64,000 nt of DNA from Paenibacillus phytohabitans (GCF_013141775.1 NZ_WHOB01000086.1:1-64000); one strand, 5' to 3'. Shown: positions 53,181 to 62,514, counted from the stretch's first letter. Notes: a model not told the origin generated them from the sequence alone. Numbers and translations are program-made.

Positions 53181-54050
53181 ATGGCTGCTGAGAGTACTCT
53201 GAACCGTCCTGAGAAAAGAGCTGGCAGCATGATCGGCAAAACGCTCCTCCGCCTGCTGCTGATTGTGCAGACTGCCGCGGTAGTCTATCCGCTGCTGTGG
53301 AATGTACTGGCTTCGTTCAAGACCAATGCGGAGATTATGGAGAATCCGTGGAAGCTGCCTAAGGGCATTGAATGGATCAACTACGCCCATGCCTTCACAA
53401 GTGCCCGGATCGGGGACTATATGCTGAATTCCGTGCTGGTGGTTATTCTCTCCATGGCTATACTGCTGGTGGCTGCTGTGCCTTCTGCATATGTGCTGGG
53501 CAGAATGCGGTTCCGCGGACGTTCCTTCTTCACTAACTTCTACATGGCCGGCCTGTTTGTCGGAGGCGTGTATGTGATTGTGCCGCTGTTCATTCTGATG
53601 AACAGCCTGCATATGCTGGACAACCGTTTTTGGCTGAGTGCTGTATATGCAACGGGAAGTCTGCCGTTCTCCATCTTCCTGCTGACCAGCTTCATGAAGT
53701 CCATCCCTCATGATTATGAGGAAGCGGCAATGATCGACGGCTGCGGGTACTTCAGCACGATGTTCCGCATTATTGTGCCGATGGCCCGTCCCGGAATTAT
53801 TACGCTGATTGTGTTCAGCTTCTTCGACTTCTGGAATGAGTATGTGATGGCGATGACGTTCATCAGCAGTGATGCGAAGAAGACAATTCCCGTCGGATTA
53901 TCCAATCTGATGCAGATTCAGCAGTATGCTACGGACTGGGGGTCATTGTTCGCCGGTCTGGTCATTGTTCTGGCACCAACCATTCTTGTGTATGTACTGC
54001 TGCAGAAGAAGCTGACAGAAGGCATGATGCTCGGCGGGGTGAAAGGATAA
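53181..54050 (+). CDS. sugar ABC transporter permease (MalG/UgpE type)
   Basis: This is the second permease subunit, with 289 aa and six helices. Its EAA loop is YEEAAMIDGCGYFSTMFRII, and the end VYVLLQKKLTEGMMLGGVKG is the conserved MalG-type tail. It starts two bases after the upstream gene, in a typical operon arrangement. It imports the sugar delivered by the 48337 binding protein. Confidence 0.94.
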   Translation: MAAESTLNRPEKRAGSMIGKTLLRLLLIVQTAAVVYPLLWNVLASFKTNAEIMENPWKLPKGIEWINYAHAFTSARIGDYMLNSVLVVILSMAILLVAAVPSAYVLGRMRFRGRSFFTNFYMAGLFVGGVYVIVPLFILMNSLHMLDNRFWLSAVYATGSLPFSIFLLTSFMKSIPHDYEEAAMIDGCGYFSTMFRIIVPMARPGIITLIVFSFFDFWNEYVMAMTFISSDAKKTIPVGLSNLMQIQQYATDWGSLFAGLVIVLAPTILVYVLLQKKLTEGMMLGGVKG

Positions 54051-54074
54051 GTCAAACAGCGGGAGGAAGCGTAA

Positions 54075-55163
54075 ATGAGCCGTAAGGATAAAGCGGGTGC
54101 TTCCAGGTATCTCCTTGGGGGCGCAGGTCTTGCCCTTCTTGCAGTATTGATCATTATTGGCATCATGAATCTGCGGACGGCTGCTCCAACATTGGCCGGA
54201 CCGGCTGAACCCGGATTAAGCGATGTTATCCTGTATGTGAATGAAGAGCCCGTAACCAGACAGGAGTTCCAGCTGTACATGGATAAGGAGAAAGGCGCGG
54301 TCACCAATTACTTCAGCGTTACCTATCAAGCAGAGGATCAGCCGGATTACTGGACAAGTGATTTCGGGGGCGAGAGGCCCATTGAACTGCTCAAAAGCCG
54401 TGCGGCGGACGAGGCGGCCAAGGGCAAGCTGCTGCAGTCCATCGCGCTTAGCAAGGGGCTGGTGCAGCACATCTCATATGAACAGTTCCTGCAGGACTTT
54501 GCAGACAACAATAGTGAGCGCAAGCAGGATACCAGCCAGAACAAAGCCGTCTTCGGGCTGGGACAATATGAGCAGAGCCAGTTCTATTTCTATACGCTTA
54601 GTAACCTGAGACTTGAATTAGAGGAGCTTATGGGCAAGGGAGAGCTGCAGGTAACTGATGCTGAGATTGAGCAGGTGTATCAGGCGCATGCGCAGGATTA
54701 TCAGGGCCAGACCCGGCTTGAGATTGAAGAGCTGTCTGTCCCCTATGCCGGACAAGAGGAGAAGAGCCAAGCGCTGCTTACCATTCAGGCTGCACTTGGA
54801 CAGCTGAACAGCGGGGAATCCTCCGCAGGCGTTAGTGACAGCAATGCTCACATCCGGCTCACCAGACATACGGCAATTGATGCCGGGCAGTTCAGTCCGT
54901 TATCCTCGGAGGGGCTGCTTCTGCAGAGCGCAATGAAGCTGGAGGAAGGAAGCTGGTCCTCCATTACGGATGCAGGCGACCGTTACTCCATCGTCCAATT
55001 AGTGAATAAGACGGAGAATTATGCAGTGCCCATCGAAGAGGTAGCCAGCCAATTGAAGGCAGAAGCACTGCATCTGAAATTCGAGACATACATGCTGGAG
55101 CAGGTACAGCAGAATGATATTAGGCTGAGTACAGGCAATTATGATTCCATAACAACACCTTGA
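54075..55163 (+). CDS. PpiC/SurA-like membrane-anchored foldase
   Basis: This 362-aa protein has an N-terminal transmembrane helix (about 13-31), then a SurA-N-type segment (VILYVNEEPVTRQEFQLYM) and a parvulin-like region in the C-terminal half (LEIEELSVPYAG, SSEGLLLQSAMKLEEGSWSS). Parvulin active-site residues are not clearly conserved, so it may be a chaperone only. GGGAGGAAG precedes the ATG. Presence inside the sugar operon suggests help in folding the exported beta-helix protein, which is inference. Confidence 0.75.
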   Translation: MSRKDKAGASRYLLGGAGLALLAVLIIIGIMNLRTAAPTLAGPAEPGLSDVILYVNEEPVTRQEFQLYMDKEKGAVTNYFSVTYQAEDQPDYWTSDFGGERPIELLKSRAADEAAKGKLLQSIALSKGLVQHISYEQFLQDFADNNSERKQDTSQNKAVFGLGQYEQSQFYFYTLSNLRLELEELMGKGELQVTDAEIEQVYQAHAQDYQGQTRLEIEELSVPYAGQEEKSQALLTIQAALGQLNSGESSAGVSDSNAHIRLTRHTAIDAGQFSPLSSEGLLLQSAMKLEEGSWSSITDAGDRYSIVQLVNKTENYAVPIEEVASQLKAEALHLKFETYMLEQVQQNDIRLSTGNYDSITTP

Positions 55164-55184
55164 GGATAGAAGGAGCGAACAGGT

Positions 55185-57362
55185 ATGACGAAGCCAGCAG
55201 GAAGAGTAACCCTCCCGAGTGAAGAAGGATTCGTGGAAGAGACCAAGGCAATGATGGAGCGGTGGGGCGCAGATGCCATCCGCGACAGTGACGGAACCGC
55301 GCTGGATGCTGAGATTAAGGCGCTGGATGCCAAGATCTATACAGCCTATTTTCCAACCAGAGGCCATAATGAGTTCATTGAAGAACATATGGAGGAATGT
55401 CCGCAAATCTATCTGCTGTCGGACTTCACGATGGCACGTGCGGAGGAGCTCGTCATTGATCTGCTTCAATCGTATTATAACGAACAACTCGATGTGGATT
55501 ATATCCATGATCCCAAGACCTACTGGCAGGTAACGGACCGGACGACTGGAGAGCTCGTACCAGAACAGGACTGGAAGGTGCAGCGGGAGGGCAATAAGGT
55601 AGTCATTCAGCATACTACGCTATGGCATGAGTATAGTGTCTCGTTCCTTGCTTATATCAAATGGGACCCGGTGCAGATGTATAATCACATCACGAATGAC
55701 TGGGGCGACAAGCCGCATGAGATTCCCTTCGACGTCAAGCAGCCGCACACCAATGCCTTCATCTACGACACCATGAAGCAATGGCTACAGGACAATCCGG
55801 AGGTCGATGTGGTCAGATTCACCACGTTCTTCTATCAATTCAGCCTGGTCTTCAACCAGTATGGCAAAGAGAAATTCGTCGACTGGTTCGGTTACGGGGC
55901 AAGTGTCTCTGTGGCGATGATGGAGGATTTCCGCAAGGAGAAGGGCTATGCCTTGACCGCAGAGGATTTCGTAGACCAGGGGTATTACAATTCTTCCTTC
56001 AGAGTGCCGACCAAGACCTATCTGGAGTATGTCGACTTTGTCTCCCGGTTTGTCTCCGTTGAGACGAAGAAGCTGGTCGATCTGGTGCATGAGAGCAAGA
56101 AGGAAGCGATTATGTTCCTCGGGGACCAGTGGATTGGTGTGGAGCCTTACGGACCGTACTTCGCATCCATCGGCCTGGATGCGGTGGTGGGCAGTGTCGG
56201 GGATGGCACAACACTGCGGATGATATCCGATATTCCGCATGTGAAGTATACGGAAGGGCGGTTCCTGCCTTACTTTTTCCCGGATGTCTTCTTTGAAGGA
56301 AATGATCCTGTTGTAGAGGCCAAAGAGAACTGGCTGACGGCGCGGCGGGCGATCCTCCGCAAACCGATCGACCGGATGGGCTACGGCGGCTATCTGAGTC
56401 TGGCCTACAAATTCCCGGAATTCGTAGATTACGTGGAGAAGATCACGGATGAATTCAGGGACATTCATGATCATATTCAACAGACGAAGCCGTATACGGG
56501 CATGAAGGTGGCTGTACTGAACTGCTGGGGCGCCCTGCGGACCTGGCAGGCCTTCACTGTGGCACATAGCCTATACTCCAAGCAAGCCTATTCCTATTAC
56601 GGAATCCTGGAATCGCTCAGCGGAATGAGCGTGGATGTGGAATTCATTAGCTTCGGGGATGTGCTGGAGAACGGCATCGATCCATCCATTGATGTGATCA
56701 TTAATGCGGGCGATGTGAATACCGCGTTCTCCGGCGGAGAAGTCTGGAAGAACGCGCGATTGATTGAATTGCTGCGGGAATGGGTCTATAGCGGCGGGGG
56801 GCTGATTGGAGTCGGTGAACCGACAGCGGTATCGCATCAGGGAAGATACTTTCAGCTGGCCGATTGCTTCGGCGTGGACAAAGAGACCGGCTTCAGCCTG
56901 TCCACAGACAAATATTTCACCGGACAGACGGACGGGCATTTCATTACCGAGGGCATGACCAAGTATAACTTCGGTGAGAGCATGAAGAATGTATATGCGC
57001 TGCATGGCGGGGTGGATATTCTGGAGTATTCGGGCGGGGAGATTCATCTGTCCGCCAATCAGGCCGGCGAAGGCCGGGCGGTGTACATCGCAGGCCTGCC
57101 TTATTCGCCGGAGAACAGCAGACTGCTGATGCGCAGCCTTTATTATGCCGCCGGGAAGGAAGCAGAGCTGCACACATGGTATGCGGACAATCCGTATTGC
57201 GAGGTGCATGCCTATCCCGGAAGCGGAATGTATGCGGTCGTCAACAACTCGCACGAAGTACAGTCCACTGCCGTCTATGACGGACAGGGGAATACATCGT
57301 CTGTAGAGCTTGAAGCAGGCGGTATTCTATGGCAGCCAATCCGGGAGGGCAAGCTTAGATGA
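55185..57362 (+). CDS. GH112 1,3-beta-galactosyl-N-acetylhexosamine phosphorylase
   Basis: This 725-aa cytoplasmic enzyme (no signal peptide) opens with GRVTLPSEEGFVEETKAMME and WGADAIRDSDGTALD, the hallmark block of GH112, where the Asp is the acid. The N-terminal TIM barrel and a later Rossmann-like/beta-trefoil part agree with the family's normal length. The enzyme splits galacto-N-biose or lacto-N-biose with phosphate into galactose 1-phosphate and GalNAc or GlcNAc; preference cannot be read. AGGAGCG precedes the ATG. Its stop overlaps the fucosidase start. NahK and GalT genes, the usual companions, are not in the cluster. Confidence 0.92.
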   Translation: MTKPAGRVTLPSEEGFVEETKAMMERWGADAIRDSDGTALDAEIKALDAKIYTAYFPTRGHNEFIEEHMEECPQIYLLSDFTMARAEELVIDLLQSYYNEQLDVDYIHDPKTYWQVTDRTTGELVPEQDWKVQREGNKVVIQHTTLWHEYSVSFLAYIKWDPVQMYNHITNDWGDKPHEIPFDVKQPHTNAFIYDTMKQWLQDNPEVDVVRFTTFFYQFSLVFNQYGKEKFVDWFGYGASVSVAMMEDFRKEKGYALTAEDFVDQGYYNSSFRVPTKTYLEYVDFVSRFVSVETKKLVDLVHESKKEAIMFLGDQWIGVEPYGPYFASIGLDAVVGSVGDGTTLRMISDIPHVKYTEGRFLPYFFPDVFFEGNDPVVEAKENWLTARRAILRKPIDRMGYGGYLSLAYKFPEFVDYVEKITDEFRDIHDHIQQTKPYTGMKVAVLNCWGALRTWQAFTVAHSLYSKQAYSYYGILESLSGMSVDVEFISFGDVLENGIDPSIDVIINAGDVNTAFSGGEVWKNARLIELLREWVYSGGGLIGVGEPTAVSHQGRYFQLADCFGVDKETGFSLSTDKYFTGQTDGHFITEGMTKYNFGESMKNVYALHGGVDILEYSGGEIHLSANQAGEGRAVYIAGLPYSPENSRLLMRSLYYAAGKEAELHTWYADNPYCEVHAYPGSGMYAVVNNSHEVQSTAVYDGQGNTSSVELEAGGILWQPIREGKLR

Positions 57363-58795
57363 AGCTGGAAGAGATATTCAATGTGAAGCCTTCAGGCAGG
57401 CAGCTGCGGTGGCAACAGCTGGAATTCTACGGATTCATCCACTTTGGCATGAATACCATGACCGGTGTGGAATGGGGCAAAGGACATGAGGACCTGCAGC
57501 AGTTTAGTCCGGAGAAGCTGGATGCGGGGGAGTGGGTCTCCGTGCTGAAGGCTGCGGGGATGAAGGCGGTGATCCTCACCTGCAAGCATCATGACGGCTT
57601 CTGCCTGTGGCCCAGCCGGTATTCGGAACACACTGTTGCGGGTACGCCCTGGCGCGGCGGCGCAGGGGATCTGGTGCAGGATGTGGCAGAGGCTTGCCGG
57701 CTGCAGGGGCTGGTATTCGGAGTATATCTGTCTCCGTGGGACCGGACTGAGCAGAGCTATGGAGAAGGCACAGCCTACGATGACTTCTATGTGCAGCAGC
57801 TGACCGAGCTGCTCACGAATTATGGCGAGATTGGCTGCGTGTGGCTGGATGGCGCCAACGGCGAGGGCCCCAGCGGCAAGCGGCAGTATTATGACTGGGA
57901 CAGGTATTATGAGACGATCCGCAGACTGCAGCCCGAGTGTGTAATCAGCGTCTGCGGCCCGGATATCCGCTGGGTGGGCAATGAGGCAGGACAGACCCGG
58001 GCGGAGGAATGGAGCGTGGTTCCGAAGCTTCTTCAGGATGCCGAGAAGACTGCCGAGAAGTCACAGCAGGCGGATGACGGCGGCTTCTCACGTTCCCTGA
58101 ATTCGATGGATGAGGATTTGGGCAGCCGTGCCGCAATAGCAGCGTATGAGGGAGAGTGGGTGTGGTATCCCGCCGAGGTCAATACATCCATCCGTCCCGG
58201 CTGGTTCTATCATGAGGAAGAAGATACGCAGGTGAGGAGCGACAGCGAGCTGTTCGGCATCTACCTGAATGCCGTAGGCGGCAACGCCACCTTCCTGCTC
58301 AATATACCGCCTACCAGGGAAGGATTAATTGCTGAACCGGACCGCAGGGCTCTAGAGGACTTAGGCAGAAGAATTGCCGGATTGAACGATACTTCACTGA
58401 TGTCAGGGGCGGAGGTGCACACCTCCAGCTCGATGGGAGACCCGGAGGCGGCAATTAAGCTGACCGGCGGGTATGAGCAGCCGGATCTGCTCTACTCCTG
58501 GCAGCCGGCGGAGGAGGACAGCGAACCGTGGGTGGAAGTTAGCTTCCCGGAAGAAGCCGTCCTTAACACAGTGATCCTGCAGGAACAGATTATGCTGGGC
58601 CAGCGCGTGGAGGCGTTCGAGCTCTGGGCGGCGGATCAGAAGGAATGGAGTAAGCTGGCTGAAGGGACGATCATCGGCTACAAAAAAATCATCCGGCTTC
58701 CGCAGACGCGCGTCAGCCGCCTGAAGGTTGTATTCAAGCAGTTCCGCGGCTTCCCCACCCTGACTCATATTTGTGCACTTTATATGGAGGATTGA
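57359..58795 (+). CDS. GH29 alpha-L-fucosidase with C-terminal discoidin-like domain
   Basis: This 478-aa protein lacks a signal peptide and so acts in the cytoplasm. The fucosidase barrel has FIHFGMNTMTG near the start, CKHHDGFCLWPS, and VWLDGANG with nucleophile Asp164. The region around GGNATFLLNIPP closes the barrel, and from about 350 an F5/8-type C fold follows (PWVEVSFPEEAVLNTVIL). GH29 enzymes with this layout often cleave alpha-1,3/1,4 fucose from branched glycans. The start overlaps the GH112 gene by four bases, so fucose removal and phosphorolysis are coupled. Confidence 0.9.
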   Translation: MKLEEIFNVKPSGRQLRWQQLEFYGFIHFGMNTMTGVEWGKGHEDLQQFSPEKLDAGEWVSVLKAAGMKAVILTCKHHDGFCLWPSRYSEHTVAGTPWRGGAGDLVQDVAEACRLQGLVFGVYLSPWDRTEQSYGEGTAYDDFYVQQLTELLTNYGEIGCVWLDGANGEGPSGKRQYYDWDRYYETIRRLQPECVISVCGPDIRWVGNEAGQTRAEEWSVVPKLLQDAEKTAEKSQQADDGGFSRSLNSMDEDLGSRAAIAAYEGEWVWYPAEVNTSIRPGWFYHEEEDTQVRSDSELFGIYLNAVGGNATFLLNIPPTREGLIAEPDRRALEDLGRRIAGLNDTSLMSGAEVHTSSSMGDPEAAIKLTGGYEQPDLLYSWQPAEEDSEPWVEVSFPEEAVLNTVILQEQIMLGQRVEAFELWAADQKEWSKLAEGTIIGYKKIIRLPQTRVSRLKVVFKQFRGFPTLTHICALYMED

Positions 58796-58834
58796 TGGAT
58801 GAGTGGACGACGCAGGAGAAGAAATTTCTCGATT

Positions 58835-58863
58835 CCGCACGGGTTTGACCCCCGTCCTCGGCA
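58835..58863 (+). other. Second partial tRNA-Leu copy
   Basis: CCGCACGGGTTTGACCCCCG starts a 29-bp match to the T arm and acceptor end of the tRNA-Leu (36306-36334), with two mismatches by my count. No other part of a tRNA is present. It follows directly after the fucosidase gene. Confidence 0.7.
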
Positions 58864-58872
58864 GTACAATGG

Positions 58873-58897
58873 AAACCTTGAGAAATCAAGGTTTTTT
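58873..58897 (+). terminator. Terminator, CCTTGA/TCAAGG type
   Basis: AAACCTTGA, GAAA and TCAAGGTTT before T-run. It ends the sugar operon and recurs in nearly the same form at 59754 and 60622. Confidence 0.85.
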
Positions 58898-58965
58898 GCT
58901 TTTCTTGGATTAGATTCAAATAAAAATTGTTTTGGAACATTGTTAAGTGCACAGGATTCATTCCG

Positions 58966-59283
58966 TTATTTATGCAATTTGTCAGGGAAGCTGCTCAACT
59001 TATTGGCAAGCTCTTCTTCTCCGGTTAAGACCTCTACCATGATGCCTGCTCCCAGACGAAACCCATATTTGAAAATAGAAGCTAACTCCATGTCATGAGT
59101 TTGGGCATATAGGTCTAATAACGTTTCGAATTCGTTAAATTCCTCCTCAGAGAGTCTGTCCTTCCAAATTTCTCTAGCTTCAATTGTTTTCTTGATTAAC
59201 TGAGAATATTGCGGGTCATCAGATTTAACTTTTTCATTTGGATGCAAGCCACCATTATATAGCTGCTCTATAAGACTCCTCAT
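58966..59283 (-). CDS. DUF6809-like protein (105 aa)
   Basis: The protein begins MRSLIEQLYNGGLHPNEKVK and ends in FKYGFRLGAGIMVEVLTGEE; the opening LYxG-xxxPxE and the GFRLGxxLMxE end are those of DUF6809, a Firmicute family of unknown function often beside XRE genes. GAGGAAAAG precedes the ATG on the minus strand. It is divergent from an XRE regulator, as in the 36427/36854 pair. AT-rich composition marks accessory DNA. Confidence 0.75.
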   Translation of the reverse strand: MRSLIEQLYNGGLHPNEKVKSDDPQYSQLIKKTIEAREIWKDRLSEEEFNEFETLLDLYAQTHDMELASIFKYGFRLGAGIMVEVLTGEEELANKLSSFPDKLHK

Positions 59284-59470
59284 TACTTTTCCTCTTCTCT
59301 ATTAAGAGTACTTTTATATTTAATGATTTTCATATTCGGGTTACTGCTTTTGGTAGATAAGAGTTTTTCTTCAACTAAATCATAACATGAATAATTGTTT
59401 TTTTGTAGAGTATACTACGTGGAATTAATGGTTAAGACAACTAGATAATGAATCTAAAAGAGGTATTACC

Positions 59471-59704
59471 TTGAAATCAGAAGAAATATTTGGACTAGTG
59501 CTAAGGACAATTCGGAAGAAGCAAAAGATGAGCCAAGAGAATCTAGCCTTCCAAAGTAACCTTGACCGAACTTACATATCCATGCTGGAACGTGGTGTTC
59601 ACCAGCCTACTCTGAATTCCTTGCTATCTCTTGCTGAGGCTTTGAACATGAAGGCTTCGGAGCTAGTGAAGCTTGTGGAGGAAGAGATTGCTAAATCGAA
59701 ATGA
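59471..59704 (+). CDS. XRE-family transcriptional regulator
   Basis: This 77-aa protein is a single HTH_3 domain: IRKKQKMSQENLAFQSNLDR, then TYISMLERGVHQPT, with the recognition helix between. The tail is a short helix rich in Glu/Lys. The TTG start follows GAGGT. It resembles SinR/phage-type repressors and would control the divergent DUF6809 gene. A hairpin terminator lies 50 bases downstream. Confidence 0.85.
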   Translation: MKSEEIFGLVLRTIRKKQKMSQENLAFQSNLDRTYISMLERGVHQPTLNSLLSLAEALNMKASELVKLVEEEIAKSK

Positions 59705-59753
59705 ACACCACTTGAGGACCATACGATACACCTCCCAGCCTCGATCCATCGAA

Positions 59754-59777
59754 AACCTTGAGATATCAAGGTTTTTT
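59754..59777 (+). terminator. Terminator, CCTTGA/TCAAGG type
   Basis: AACCTTGA, GATA and TCAAGGTT, then six T. The preceding CCTCGATCCATCG resembles the end of the tRNA-Leu (CCTCGGCATCCAT) weakly. Confidence 0.8.
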
Positions 59778-59855
59778 CTTGTGTTATTAGCTTTTTGGTA
59801 ACTTCAAAAGCTGTGTTACAATGAAAATTATGGAAATAGACAGGAGGAGTAAATA

Positions 59856-60503
59856 ATGGCCACATGGGTTACTCATTTTAGAATTGCTGAAGAATTAATA
59901 AAGAGAGGGCTGCCGGTATCCAAGGCTGACTTTGTGGTTGGTAATATTGGCCCGGATTGCGGTTTAGCCGATGAGGAAGGCAAGATTGCTCCTCCCAAAC
60001 GGATTACACACTTTAAGGACGTCCGGGGAATTCAGCCTGAGCATTTTTTTGAGCAGCATGAATTGAACAATCTTGATATTGCTTCGAATGAAGGTTCTTA
60101 TTATCTGGGGTATTATTGTCACCTTATTACCGATGTGGAATGGGTCAAGCTAACCAGGACAAAGCAGGAGGAGCAGGTGCATCAAGCGGTCATAGGCACT
60201 CCCGAATACAATCAACTTGTTAAGCGAGACTGGTACTGGCTGGATTTTAAATATTTGAAGCTAAACAGCGGGCATGTTTTTTGGACTGATTTTCAATATA
60301 TTCAGCAATATCCGGAGTACTTGCCGTTTTTTCCAGAAGGCCAAACCTTTAAGCAAATCCAGAATATCATTCAGTTCTACTGCAATAATGAAGTGCCCAT
60401 TGATTATGAACCTACATATATTAAGGAAGCCGAAGTAGATGATTTTGTTCTGGAGACAGTAAACAAGATCCAAGCTCATACTAATTTCCTGGGGATGCTG
60501 TGA
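59856..60503 (+). CDS. zinc-dependent phospholipase C family protein
   Basis: This 215-aa protein has THFRIAEELI near the N-terminus, GNIGPDC, ITHFKD and YYLGYYCHLITDVEW, the His/Asp pattern of the Zn_dep_PLPC family that binds several zinc ions. Firmicute members of this short form have no signal peptide and unproven substrates. AGGAGG precedes the ATG. It stands between two copies of the same terminator hairpin. Confidence 0.8.
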   Translation: MATWVTHFRIAEELIKRGLPVSKADFVVGNIGPDCGLADEEGKIAPPKRITHFKDVRGIQPEHFFEQHELNNLDIASNEGSYYLGYYCHLITDVEWVKLTRTKQEEQVHQAVIGTPEYNQLVKRDWYWLDFKYLKLNSGHVFWTDFQYIQQYPEYLPFFPEGQTFKQIQNIIQFYCNNEVPIDYEPTYIKEAEVDDFVLETVNKIQAHTNFLGML

Positions 60504-60621
60504 ACCTCTACAAATCATGGTTTCCTAACAGAATTTGAATATTTTTTTTGATGCTTTTTTAGTATTGAAACTGTTTGCTACCATCGACTACGAAACGGGT
60601 CATGTGACCCATCGAGAAGAG

Positions 60622-60646
60622 GACCTTGAGAAATCAAGGTTTTTTG
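60622..60646 (+). terminator. Terminator, CCTTGA/TCAAGG type
   Basis: GACCTTGA, GAAA and TCAAGGTT, followed by T. The gap 60647-60906 behind it holds no gene that I can support; it is AT-rich and should contain the promoter of the next gene. Confidence 0.8.
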
Positions 60647-60906
60647 TTTCGTTTTCTAAACGGAAAAATATTCTATGGAATGTAAAAAAAAGAAAAAAGT
60701 GATAATTCACCTTTGTAAATGGGTAATAAAGGATGTTGAGAATAATTTTAGATGGAGGTGAAAGAGCTTTTTGTTAATGGATGCTGGATATTGAGAAATT
60801 TAAAAACTAAACGCTTAGAGGTTAATTATGTAATATCCAGATGATTCTCACATAATTCTTGGCGAAGTTATACTCATTTCCAGAGAACAAAAAAGGAGAG
60901 TTAGTG

Positions 60907-61722
60907 ATGAAAAGAAAAATAATCTCAAGTGTATTTATTCTGAGCTTGTTGATTGGTCTTTTTCCATTGGGATCATTCGCAAAAGGTTCTTCAATAATTG
61001 AAAACGATTCCAAAAGTGCGATTGCTCAAATATCATCCAAGGAAATCGAAACTTTCAATAGCACCGAAATACCTGAGACATTAATTGATTGGCTGCATGA
61101 GCAAGGTACCGAGGTAACCGGTGAAAGTGTTGTTCAATTTGTTCCAGTAACTCAAACTATAGAAACATTAAGAGGTGATGGGAAGCAGCAGGGAAAGGCT
61201 ATACTTGTGTGGAACAACTACGGTGATGAAGAAATTTCTATTAGTACAGTACTTCCACTGTCTGCTAATAGTCAATTAATGGATTTAGTAGACATAGGAG
61301 TTGAGACTGGTACACCAGGTACTGTCGGTTATGGGTTGACTTCAAAAAGTTGGTTTACAGCTCATTATAGTCCGCTTTCTGGTGTGATTGAGAGTATTCG
61401 GCCATTAAAACTTGATGTTACTGCTTACGGAAGCAGCAGTTACAATATTAATAATTTCAAAGCAACTTGGGTTACTCAAGGCGATTTATTAATTTATCCA
61501 GGCTACTCCACTGCTCCTGAGGGAGGCGGATTCCCAATGAGACATGAAATTATTACAAATGTTAGTTCGCCTGTTATGGGTACAAAATATACAGGAAATA
61601 ATCCTTTGAGAATCGATAGAGTTTTTAAAGCAGGCGGAGGACTTGCTTGGATATGCGGGGTTGCTTACGATGTAAATGTCAATGGTACAATACATCATTT
61701 TGAAGTACACAATATTATTTAG
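60907..61722 (+). CDS. exported protein of unknown function (271 aa)
   Basis: AAGGAG precedes MKRKIISSVFILSLLIGLFP, a signal peptide with cleavage near SFAKG. The mature protein begins Ser/Asn-rich, and the central and C-terminal parts are beta-rich (GKAILVWNNYGDEEISISTV, LDVTAYGSSSYNINNFKATW). No catalytic motif or anchor is visible. An AT-rich, single-gene unit; a longer upstream frame lacks a site. I do not recognise the family. Confidence 0.7.
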   Translation: MKRKIISSVFILSLLIGLFPLGSFAKGSSIIENDSKSAIAQISSKEIETFNSTEIPETLIDWLHEQGTEVTGESVVQFVPVTQTIETLRGDGKQQGKAILVWNNYGDEEISISTVLPLSANSQLMDLVDIGVETGTPGTVGYGLTSKSWFTAHYSPLSGVIESIRPLKLDVTAYGSSSYNINNFKATWVTQGDLLIYPGYSTAPEGGGFPMRHEIITNVSSPVMGTKYTGNNPLRIDRVFKAGGGLAWICGVAYDVNVNGTIHHFEVHNII

Positions 61723-61828
61723 TTTATGATTTTGGATATTTGCTGAAATTAATCATTTTATTTTAAATTTAATAATATAATGAAATTAAGATAATAAATA
61801 TGCTTTTTGTCAGAGAAGGTGAAGAAGT

Positions 61829-62404
61829 ATGAACAGAAAATCTTTGATGATAATTATGTTTGGTTTGTTTGTGCTGCTGGCGGCTGCTTGTCAAAAGGAT
61901 GCTTCCTATGATGTACTGTTTCGCAAAGTAGAAGAGCATAGGGCAGTTTTTGCTATGACCCGGGATGAAGCGGTTGCGGCGCTGAAACTGGCTAATGTTA
62001 AAGGAACGGATAATATGATTAATCTGGATGAAGAATTGACAGCAGGGGATCAGAATTTCAGACAACGAATCCAACTGGACTCAAGTGAAATGGTTGAAGG
62101 GTATGAGTTAGTGACCCGATTGCCCAGATCGGAGGCAGGGTATGAGAATGCTGGAGAGATTGTCGAGGCCTTCCTGAAGGAGTATAAGCCTTCTGGGGAT
62201 GGAGGGGACAAGGTACTTGATTCCGTGCATTCCATTGATGAAATGACCTTTCCCAAGAAGCCGGCAGTTAAATTGGTTACAGAATCGTGGTCGAGCAATG
62301 ACGAGGGAACTCCCATGAAGATCACCTACAGAATAACGAACAATGTGGTGAATGAAGAGGAGCTGTCTCTGGTTTTACAATTTTTCCATATAGCTGCTCC
62401 TTAA
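61829..62404 (+). CDS. hypothetical lipoprotein (191 aa)
   Basis: The signal peptide ends in lipobox LAAAC (Cys at 21). The mature protein contains MTRDEAVAALKLANVKGTDN, a SmpA/OmlA-like helix-turn pattern, then a beta-type C-terminal half (MKITYRITNNVVNEEELSLV). AGGTGAAG lies upstream. It should be attached to the outer face of the membrane. No specific function is recognised. Confidence 0.7.
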   Translation: MNRKSLMIIMFGLFVLLAAACQKDASYDVLFRKVEEHRAVFAMTRDEAVAALKLANVKGTDNMINLDEELTAGDQNFRQRIQLDSSEMVEGYELVTRLPRSEAGYENAGEIVEAFLKEYKPSGDGGDKVLDSVHSIDEMTFPKKPAVKLVTESWSSNDEGTPMKITYRITNNVVNEEELSLVLQFFHIAAP

Positions 62405-62457
62405 GGATCAATAGTTATAGTGGATCTGTCGTATAAGTTTGTATTAACTAGAAGTGG

Positions 62458-62495
62458 AATCCCTGCTAACCCATCCGGTCGGCAGGGATTTTTTG
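62458..62495. terminator. Terminator between convergent genes
   Basis: AATCCCTGC pairs with GCAGGGATT and is followed by T on the plus strand. Confidence 0.85.
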
Positions 62496-62514
62496 TTATC
62501 AGCCATGTTCCATT

